Source: Bretschneidera sinensis (Eukaryota > Streptophyta > Magnoliopsida > Brassicales > Akaniaceae). From it: a stretch of 64,000 nt of DNA. Numbering within the stretch: the stretch's first letter is position 1; the number at the start of each line of letters is the position of its first letter. The position numbers and the translations under genes are program-made. The stretch spans positions 84,050,001-84,114,000 of the forward strand of contig CM043698.1 in assembly GCA_023935145.1 (NCBI GenBank). The letters run 5' to 3'. This document shows positions 56,671 through 64,000 of this stretch, in pieces. The notes beneath the pieces are model-generated. The model saw nothing but the letters and a program-made list of their open reading frames with translations. It made no database searches and was not told where the DNA came from.

Positions 56671-58676
56671 CTAGTTGTAAGTGTTTCATCCAAAATACCA
56701 ATAAAACTAATTTAGGTAAATTTGACTCCAAGACCGATGAAGGTATATTCTTAGGATATTTAATATCTAGTAAAGCTTATAAAGTCTTTAACAAAAGAAC
56801 TCTAGTGGTTGAAGAATCCATACATGTTGATTTTGATGAGTTTAACCCAATTAGTAGTAGAATAGTTTCTCTTAATGATGATGCAGATTTTATTCCAAGA
56901 ATGGATACATTTACTCCCATTATTTACCCTAAGGAGAGCCAACCTCAAACAAATCAAGAGGTAGATGCTTTCAATCTTGATCAACCATCTATAAGACAAT
57001 AAGAGGATGGTCTTCCCAAAGATTGAAGGTATGTGAATTATCATCCAATCGATCAAGTGATTGACGATTCTTCATAAGGGGTAAGAACTCGATCTTCTAT
57101 GAAAAATATTTGCAATTATGTAGCTTATTTATCTTAAGTAAAACCTAAAACTTTTGTAAAAGCCAAAAAGATGTTAATTGGATAAATGCTATGCAAGAAG
57201 AATTAAATCAAATTGAAAGAAATAAAGTATGGACTGTAGTTCCTAGACCAAAGAATCATACCATCATAGGTACTAAATGGGTATATAGAAATAAAACGAA
57301 TTAAAATAGAATAGTAACTAGGAACAAGGCTAGACTAGTCGCTAAGGGTTACAATCAAGAAGAAAGAATAGGCTTTGATGAGACCTATGCTCTTGTAGCT
57401 AGATTTGAAGCCATTCATATGTTATTCGCCTTTGCATGCTTTAATAAGTTTAAACTGTTTCAAATGAATGTGAAAAGTGCATTTTTAAATGGTTTTATAG
57501 AATAAGAGGTTTATGTTGAGCAACCTCTTGGTTTTTAAAATCCTAGTCTTCCAAACCATTTTTATAAGCTTTCTAAAGCTCTCTGTGGGTTAAACCAAGC
57601 TCCAAGAGCATGGTATGAAAGGCTAAGTAAGTTTTTACTTGAAAATGATTTTACAAGAGGAAAAATAGATACAACTCTCTTTACAAAAACTCACAAAATG
57701 ACACATTATTAGTCCAAATATATGTTGATGATATTATATTTGGTGCCTCTAATAATACACGTGTCAAGATTTTGCTAAGTGTATGCAAGGTGAATTTGAA
57801 ATGAGCATGATGGGAAAGCTTACCTACTTCTTCGGACTCCAAATCAAACAATTGAAAGGAGATATATTCATCAATCAATCAAAATACACCATGGACCTAT
57901 TAAAGAGGTTTAGGATGGAGAGCTCAAAATCTATTGGCACTCCCATGAGCACCTCTATAAAAATTGACTTAGATGAGGAGGGTAAGTGTGTAGATACTAA
58001 AACTTATAGAAGCATGATAGGAACTTTACTATATCTAACTACAAGTAAACCCGATATAGTGTTTAGTGTATGCATGTGTGCTAGATTTCAAGCTAATCCT
58101 AAGGAATTACATATTGTTGCAGTGAAAAGAATCCTAAGATAATTGCAAGGCACTCAAAATCTACTTTTATGGTAATCTAGAAAATCATCTTTTGAGCCTG
58201 TTGGGTACTCGGATGTTGATTTTGCGAGTTGTAAGCTAGATAGAAAAAGCATTAGTGGAACATGCCAATTTTTAGGTGCCATGTTAACCTCTTAGTTTTC
58301 TAAGAAACAAAATTTAGTCTCACTGTCAACCACCGAAGCAGAATATGTAGCCACCGGAAGTTGTTGTGCACAAGTTTTATGGATAAAACAACAACTAGAA
58401 GATTATGGCATATATTTTCAAAATATTCTAATTCATTGTGACAACACTAGTGCTATCAACTTGACAAAAAATCCAATTCAACATTTAAGAACCAAACTTA
58501 TTGAGATAATACATCACTTCATAAGAGATCATGCTCAAAAGGGTGATATTATATTAGAATTCATTCTTTCATAAGACCAAATTGATGATATTCTTACTAA
58601 GCCCTTAAACGAAGATAGCTTTTGTAAAATAAGACTATTAATGGGTTTAACAAACTATGAACATATTTGTGCTTGA
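56671..58676 (+). pseudogene. Copia E integrase end, RT and RNase H
   Basis: Readable parts: KFDSKTDEGIFLGY and FNKRTLVVEESIHVDFDE (integrase end); TIIGTKWVYRNKTN, KARLVAKGYNQEE, QMNVKSAFLNG (first catalytic Asp changed to Asn), KALCGLNQAPRAWYERL and IYVDDIIFG (intact) in RT; GTPMSTSIKIDLDEEGK; RNase H with SGTCQFLG, LVSLSTTEAEYVA and HCDNTSAINLTKNP; end at NYEHICA and a stop. At least ten stops and several shifts. Confidence 0.88.
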
Positions 58677-58810
58677 TTACATCTACATTCATCATATGCA
58701 TACTTGTCATTAAGTGAATGAATATTAACTCTTATTTAAAAAATAGCATAGATAAATCATTTCTTACAAAATTCCAGCTTGAAGCTCAATATTTTGAAAT
58801 TTTTTATGGA

Positions 58811-59100
58811 CCCAGTCAACTAGTTAGATGACCTAGTCAACTGGTATCTCACTGTCCAATTACCCAGTCAAGTAGTTGGGTCAATCCAATCGACAGCTAT
58901 CTTACTACCTATTTCACCAGTCGACTGGTATCTCGAAACAAGTTTAGAGCTCAAAATTTTGAAATTTTTGATGGACCTAGTCGACTAGTTAGGTCAATCC
59001 AGTCGATTGATGTCTCACTGACCATTTCACCAGTTAACTGGTACCCTAACCCAGTCGACTGGTATCTCGAAAAATCCCCAAATTGTTAAAGGACTAGTCA
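58811..59100 (+). repeat. Cluster of CAGTCGACTG-type palindromes
   Basis: About ten copies of a 14-base palindrome (best form ACCAGTCGACTGGT, at about 58917 and 59050) occur in 290 bases between pol and the 3' ORF of Copia E. Variants include CCAGTCAACTAG, CCTAGTCGACTAG and CCAGTTAACTGG. The copies are separated by 15-50 bases of otherwise different sequence. Two surrounding words (ATTTTGAAATTTTTGATGGAC and its near copy) are also repeated about 170 bases apart. Confidence 0.85.
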
Positions 59101-59328
59101 AATGATTTTTTTTTTTTTTTTTTTTTTTTCTGATTTCACACCTAACTTCACAAACCCTAGCTTTCTTTCTCTAGAAAATTCTTGATTTTAGTCTCAAATC
59201 TCTTGAAATTACTCAAAATAACCAATACTCATCCTTCAAATCACCTCAGTTTCAACTCTCACGGTTGAATCTTCACATTTTTCACACTTATTCTCTCTAA
59301 AACCTCTCACAAAACGTGATTCACCACA

Positions 59329-60562
59329 ATGTCTAAATGTATTCATATCAAGACAACAGTGCCTGGCCCACACGTGCCAAAGTGCTCTAGAACGCGTAAA
59401 TCTTCGATGATGGACTCACGAGGTAAAAGGGTTATCGGTTCTTCAAGCAAGCAAGAAAGAATTGAGTTATACGACTCACTATTTTGGAGTCCAGCGGTCA
59501 TGAATAGGTATAATACTATCATTCATCACACTAAAATTATGACATGTAGATATGTTGACTTTGACTCCATGAGACATGTATATTTTGATATTTTACCTGT
59601 TTTTGAGGACATAGGACTAACACCTTTAGTGAACATCCACTTCAAATACTATCCTAGGTTAATTCACCAATATAATGAAACCTAGTCCCCTAGCCCTTAG
59701 ATTTAAAACCAGCATCATGGGTGTTGAGTTTGAAGTCAACACTGACTTATTGGTTAATCTGTTGAAAATCCCTGTAGCCAGGATGTCATGGAGTATGGAT
59801 GAATGGCCAAACAACTTTGATTATGAGGAGGCATATCAGATCGTTAGGGGAAATCCTAACTATGTTTTTAAACCCACCACCTTCCATCAATGCAGTGACA
59901 TACCCCTCGAATCTAAACTATTTAATATGATAGTCAGCTGGACCATTCACCTGAGACTTGGGAGTCGGGGTTACATGTCTAAGATAGATATCATCTTGAT
60001 ACGGTGTCTCAAGACTAGGCACTATTTCAACATTTATCCACTGCTACTGGCTAACATGATTAATGGAGAGGTACATGACTCGAGTTGCCTCCCCTATGGC
60101 ATGCTCATCACCTCGATCCTTCACTATTTCAAGGTTCCCCTACCTGCCACTGAAGCCCTTGATATTTTCCCCAAAGACATCATCAATGTCTCTTCCTTGA
60201 AGAAGATTGGGTGTACAATACGAAATGACAGGGTTCACTCAAAGGTCGAGAAGAATATCCGTATTGGTGATGATGATAGTGATGTGGACGAAGACGTGCC
60301 TGATGATGAAGCTCCTCCCACAGAGATGGAAACTGAAGAGGCTACAACTAGTCCACAGAATGTCAGGTATGATAGTTCGGCAGCTGGTCAGGGTGGTCGT
60401 AGCGATCTTCTTCAGGCCATAGCGAGCCTCCAGGTGTTTATACAGACAGAATTCCAGAGCTTGAGCTCTTCTGTTGACTCAAGCTTCCAGTTGGTGTGGA
60501 TTGACATTGTTCTCATGCATCACGACATTAGCACCTTACGAGATGAATTCGAGTTATTCTGA
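59329..60562 (+). pseudogene. Extra 3' ORF of Copia E (plant transposon-domain type)
   Basis: Two overlapping frames, 59329-59685 and 59675-60562, join by a single frame change into one protein of about 410 residues. The first has RYVDFDSMRHVYFDILPVF and FKYYPRLIHQYNE. The second has IMGVEFEVNTDLLVNLLKIP, FHQCSDIPLESKLFNMIVSW and SSCLPYGMLITSILHYFKVP, then an acidic stretch (DDDSDVDEDVPDDE) and a C-terminal helical segment. The word pattern (PRLI.eF, G..f.v....I...L.IP, YG.LIT.I) is that of the putative plant transposon protein domain found in retrotransposon-linked ORFs. No signal peptide or membrane segment is seen, so it is not a normal envelope gene. Function unknown. Confidence 0.65.
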
Positions 60563-61320
60563 GAGCACTCGAAAGGCTTTTTAGATGAGATTTGGGATCT
60601 TCTATGTGATAGCTTTGACTCTCTAGTTCGTTGACTCCTTACTCACTGTTATTTATCTATTTTAACTCCATGGATACTTTGCAAGAACATGTTTTTTACT
60701 TCTTTTTCAAACATTCATGTACTTGCTTACTATGTTTCAGATTCTCCCCGGACAGCTTCTTTCAGCTCTGTTATGTATGGACCCTCATATATTCATGGTT
60801 GTTTTTCCTTTATCTAGATCATCATATGTATGTGTTTTGCTATTTGGATAATGGTTGGATGATTTGAGCACTTATAGCTCATTTTTAAGCTTTACTTGTT
60901 TCAGAATATGTGCAAAACATCTGATTCTTCCCAAGAGATCTTACCATCTCCGGTTTATGCTCAATTTTAAGTTTGTTTATGCCTTATCTTCTTGCTTATG
61001 GCATTTGAAATACTTATTTTCCAATTGTATTCTTCTTTTTCTGCTGTTGTCAAAACGGGGAAGAAAAAGAGAAAAATATGTGTAAAATGATACAATGCAT
61101 AGTTTTAAGGGGAGCATTACTCCAAACATGTTAAAAATGTTTCAAACAACCTTTTATTTACTCTTATTGCTTGGTTGGGTTGTTATTAAACGATTTCAGG
61201 TTGGTTTTTATCATAAAAACAGAGGAAACTCTGTCCATTTTCCCTTAAAAACCCAACACTTAGTTTTTGAAACTGTTTTTCTCTCTATGGTTTTGTCATC
61301 ATTAAAAAGGGGGAGATTAT
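60563..61320 (+). other. Copia E 3' untranslated region and polypurine tract
   Basis: A T-rich non-coding stretch between the 3' ORF and the LTR. It ends in AAAAAGGGGGAGATTAT (about 61304-61320), the polypurine tract of SIRE-like copia elements. Confidence 0.7.
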
Positions 61321-62424
61321 TGACCCATATTTGATTTTAATAATGAAAAAACACTACTTAAATAGCACTAACAGTTTTATTTAAGTGTTGAAGGGGTAAA
61401 AGTATTCAATACAAAAACAAGATGCAAGAATACGACACACGTACAAATATAAAAAAAAAAGACAGAAAATATAGAATAGACTATAAGGTAATTGATTCTC
61501 GTTGTTAATCTTTGTTTTTAGTTACCTCGCTTAAACTATGGCTCAGTTTGATTGCAAAAAGCTTTGACAAAAATAATCCAAAAAATGTATTTAAGTAAAA
61601 AAAAACAGCTTTTAAAGGACCCAGTCGACTGGTTAAAGGACCCAGTCGGCTTGTAACAGGACACAGTTGATTGGTCCTAAGAACCAGTCGACTGGTACTT
61701 GTCTTAAGCCTAAAAATAGATTTTTTCACTTAACCCAGTCGACTGGTACAAGGACCCAATCGACTGGTAATTTAAAAATATTATCGTTTGAGATGTGGAA
61801 CTTGAGCATTTAATGCTCCAAACCTACCAAATCAGTTTCTAATGACCATATAAGACCAAAACTATAAAAACACCTATCAATGAGCATTTAAACAACAAGA
61901 AAGAACACTTAATTTGATTTATAGCTCATTAATACTCTCAAAAGCCTTGAAAAATTTATTGTGAGCCATTCTTAAAGATTGTTCTTAAAAGAGAGATGAC
62001 CTTCATCTTGTAAAGATTCATTGCTATCTCTCTCCCTTTTCTTTTACATTTAATATCATTCATTGTAAAGAGAAAGAGTTGGTGAAACTCTTAGAGTGTT
62101 TAGGATTTAACACTTTCTTGTAACTTCCTTGTGGAAGAGAGTGCTTGCAAGGTTTGTGCAACACCTATGAAGTTGGTCGACTACAGTTAGTGGATTACTT
62201 CAAGGAGGTTCCTTGAAGAGAGTGGACGTAGGGTCAGAAAGCTTATGATATTGCCGAATTACTATAAACGGAGTTTGCATATTCTTTTCCTTTATTCATT
62301 TAATTTCAAGCATCTTATTTGTTGTGTGCCTTGCGTAATTAAATTGTTAAAACTTGTGTGTTAATTGGTAAAAAAGTTTTTAAAACCCAATTCACCCCAT
62401 TTTGGATTTGTACTTCGGTTTACA
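61321..62424 (+). repeat. 3' LTR of Copia E
   Basis: It begins TGACCCATATTTGATTTTAA right after the polypurine tract and ends GGTTTACA. A promoter-like ACTATAAAAACACC lies at 61861. A second palindrome cluster is at 61616-61770. The end AAAACCCAATTCACCCC near 62385 is a common SIRE LTR feature. Confidence 0.75.
61616..61770 (+). repeat. Second CAGTCGACTG palindrome cluster, in the Copia E LTR
   Basis: Six copies in about 150 bases: three perfect CCAGTCGACTGG cores (about 61620, 61683 and 61736), one CCAATCGACTGG and two weaker forms. They stand upstream of the TATA-like box of the LTR, where enhancer sites would lie. Confidence 0.85.
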
Positions 62425-62739
62425 CTTATATTGACCAACTTCCTTTTTGTTACATCATCACCCCTCTACTTTGCATTTCTTCTATTTATCACTACATAAC
62501 ACTCTAAATTTCCATTTTGTACTTGGCTTTTCTTATTTTCCTTCAAAAATTTTGAAATCTCCAGATAGTAAATATTTTTACTACTTGATTCTTATTTTGT
62601 TCGTTTATTTCCAAGTTACACAAGTCCAAATACAAAAAAAAAAAAAAAAAAAAACATTCTCAAAAAAAATATACACGAAAAAGGTGTTAAAACTAAACAC
62701 CAAAATTAAAATATTTAATTCAAGGTACTTGGCTCTATA
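62425..62739 (-). repeat. Right LTR end of the LARD
   Basis: From CTTATATTGACCAACTTCC to AGGTACTTGGCTCTATA this matches about 33362-33661 closely, with small indels in the poly-A run. It is followed by GAAAC, the right-hand TSD candidate. Confidence 0.85.
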
Positions 62740-62744
62740 GAAAC

Positions 62745-64000
62745 ATCCTTAATTAAATCAAACATACAAGAAATTCATTTTCTAAAAAACTCATAGAAGA
62801 GAAGATGCCCCCAAATTTCAAAATGCCACACATGGAGCCTTACACGGGTAAAACATGCCCAACAGACCACTTGGAGACCTTCAAATCCATGATGTTCCTT
62901 CATTGCCATTCAGAAGCAGTGATATGTCGCGCTTTCCCAATAAACCTTTGGGAAACGACAAGAACATGCTTCTCAAGACTACTTGCAAGGTTTATTGACT
63001 CATTTGATGAGCTCTATGAGATGTTTGTTACACATTTCTTTAGCAGCGAAGGTCCTAAAAGTACCCCCAAAAGTCTACTTAACATAGCTCAGTATGTAGA
63101 TGAGAGCCTTCACGAGTACATCTCATGGTTCACCTCGGACATGGTACAAGTGAAGGACTTAAATCAAAAGATAGCAGTGATGGCCTAAACTAATGGCCTC
63201 AAAGCCTATGACTTCAATCATTATCTTTCCAGAAATCTCTTACAAACCATGTCGGCACTCCTGGCTAAGGCCGATGAATTTGTAATTTTTGAAGAATACC
63301 AAACCTTTCATAAAAGAAGAGAGGAGGCTATCACATGTAAGAAAAGAAAAGAGCTAGAGGAACCAAGGCCTCGAATTGAGTAGAAGAAAAAAGGGACAAA
63401 AAGATGTCCGAAAGGTGAAAATTCAGAAGCTCCTTGAGAATATGAGACCTACACACCTCTCATTATCTCTAGGGTAAACCTTCTGATGGAGATATCTAGT
63501 CAAGACATAGTCAGATGGCCACCAAAAATTAAAACTTCGACTACAAAAAGAGACATAAGTAATTTTTATCACTTTAACAAGGACCACGACCATGATTCAG
63601 ACGAGTGCAGACATCTGAGAGATGAGATCAAAAGTCTAATACATAGGGGATACTTAAAGAAATTTGTCAAAATGGGTTCAAGAAGAAGCTCATGATGCAG
63701 AAACCTAGAACATAGAAGTTCAAGAAACTTGAATCCCAATAAGAGGACTCAGGCAAGCCAAAACCAGACGAGATGATAATAAGAGACAACAATCACTTGA
63801 AAAGAAGTTTGATAACACTCCCACAACAAGCGTTATTCGAATTATCTTTGGGGGGCGCAACATCTGGTGGAGAATCTTCAAACTTGTTGAGGGTGTACGC
63901 TTACTTTGTAGGACCATTTGAAGCACCAACAAAGAAAAATCGAGTCGATCAAACCGTCAGCTTCTCAAATGAAGACCTTGAAAGGTAACATTTCCACACA
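62745..64000 (+). pseudogene. Gypsy A gag, C-terminal half, running off the window
   Basis: The capsid region is clear: KMPHMEPYTGKTCPTDHLET, VICRAFPINLWE, FIDSFDELYEMFVTHFFSS and ESLHEYISWF. A stop at 63186-63188 is followed in the same frame by TNGLKAYDF and ADEFVIFEEY. Later, FYHFNKDHDHDSDECRHLRDE and SLIHRGYLKKFV (63560-63670) form a knuckle-like segment in which the first Cys is replaced by Tyr. A protease-proximal FGGATSGGESS-like word lies near 63850. It is the continuation of the gag begun at 30181. No stop-free frame spans it. Confidence 0.8.

Larger units (their letters stand above)
56660..62424 (+). mobile_element. Copia E, SIRE-like, 5'-truncated, with extra 3' ORF
   Basis: The left edge falls inside the integrase C-terminal region (CFIQNTN-like, then KFDSKTDEGIFLGY). 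RT and RNase H run to a stop at 58674. A spacer with palindromes, an extra ORF (59329-60562), another non-coding stretch, the polypurine tract AAAAAGGGGGAGATTAT and a 3' LTR (61321-62424) follow. CTTAT after the LTR matches the LARD LTR sequence at the insertion point. The 5' LTR, gag and most of integrase are missing. The pol words (NTKDNLGKFD, VYRNKT, FNKRTLVVEES) are typical of the SIRE/Maximus lineage. Confidence 0.85.
30814..62739 (-). mobile_element. LARD-like LTR element split by nested insertions
   Basis: Read on the minus strand, the right LTR is 5' and the left LTR is 3'. The left LTR is 30814-33661. The polypurine tract GTGGGGGAGAAT sits beside it at about 33662-33675. The non-coding interior is 33662-34371 plus 39790-42371, and the PBS TGGTATCAAAGC is at 42356-42367. 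The right LTR is interrupted, with its end at 62425-62739. Flanks GAAAT (30809-30813) and GAAAC (62740-62744) are the probable TSD, with one mismatch. With the inner insertions removed, the interior is about 3.3 kb with no gag or pol, which is the definition of a LARD. Mobilisation would depend on a related Ty3/gypsy (Tekay-like) element. Confidence 0.75.

Noticed and set aside
59329..60562. A host gene for this reading frame
   Set aside because: It lies between copia RNase H and a polypurine tract plus LTR on the same strand, so it belongs to the element.
1..64000. CRISPR arrays, tRNA or rRNA genes, bacterial operons
   Set aside because: Looked for on both strands. The only regular repeats are TE-derived or simple tandem repeats, and the TGGTATCAGAGC words are primer-binding sites, not tRNA genes.

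Overview
This is AT-rich plant nuclear DNA, most likely from a eudicot. It holds one large intron-rich host gene, one small intronless host gene, and about 34 kb of nested LTR retrotransposons. The plant signs are GT-AG introns loaded with TE fragments, plant-type Ty1/copia and Ty3/gypsy elements with initiator-tRNA-Met-like primer-binding sites, and two recognisable plant gene families. No tRNA, rRNA, CRISPR or prokaryotic feature is visible.

Host genes (1-29,450). Positions 2039-25742 (+) encode a signal peptide peptidase-like intramembrane aspartyl protease (SPPL). I resolved it into 14 exons whose phases join into 537 codons. It has a signal peptide, a PA domain, nine likely membrane segments, and the YD, GFGD and PAL motifs. 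Its introns have collected a Mutator-like foldback with a 9-bp target-site duplication (TSD), a 5'-truncated LINE with a long TSD, two copies of one MITE family, tandem duplications, a 28-base poly-C tract, and a 9.2-kb intron holding an antisense Ty1/copia relic plus a Ty3/gypsy gag fragment. At 27714-28007 (-) lies a 97-residue DIR1-like lipid transfer protein with all eight cysteines and a TATA box.

Retrotransposon nest (29,451-64,000). A Ty3/gypsy element starts with a 5' LTR at 29451 and runs off the right end. Its gag is split by a LARD-like element (30814-62739) that lacks visible coding sequence of its own. That element contains Copia B (34372-39784, minus, TSD ACTTC) and Copia D (42383-55174, minus, TSD GATCC). 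The left LTR of D was hit by another element now left as a solo LTR (43130-49835), and the solo LTR was hit by Copia C (43551-49083, plus, TSD TTATG). A SIRE-like Copia E (about 56660-62424, plus) sits in the right LTR of the LARD and carries an extra 3' ORF. The TSDs and matching flanks give the insertion order directly.

How the parts relate. B, C and D are one Tork-like copia family. D keeps a nearly complete pol, while B and C share the same two internal pol deletions, which suggests a non-autonomous subfamily mobilised in trans. All three carry extra PBS-like 12-mers spaced about 21-22 nt behind the true PBS. Copia E carries two clusters of the palindrome core CAGTCGACTG. Every retroelement reading frame seen here is broken, so only SPPL and the DIR1-like gene look functional.
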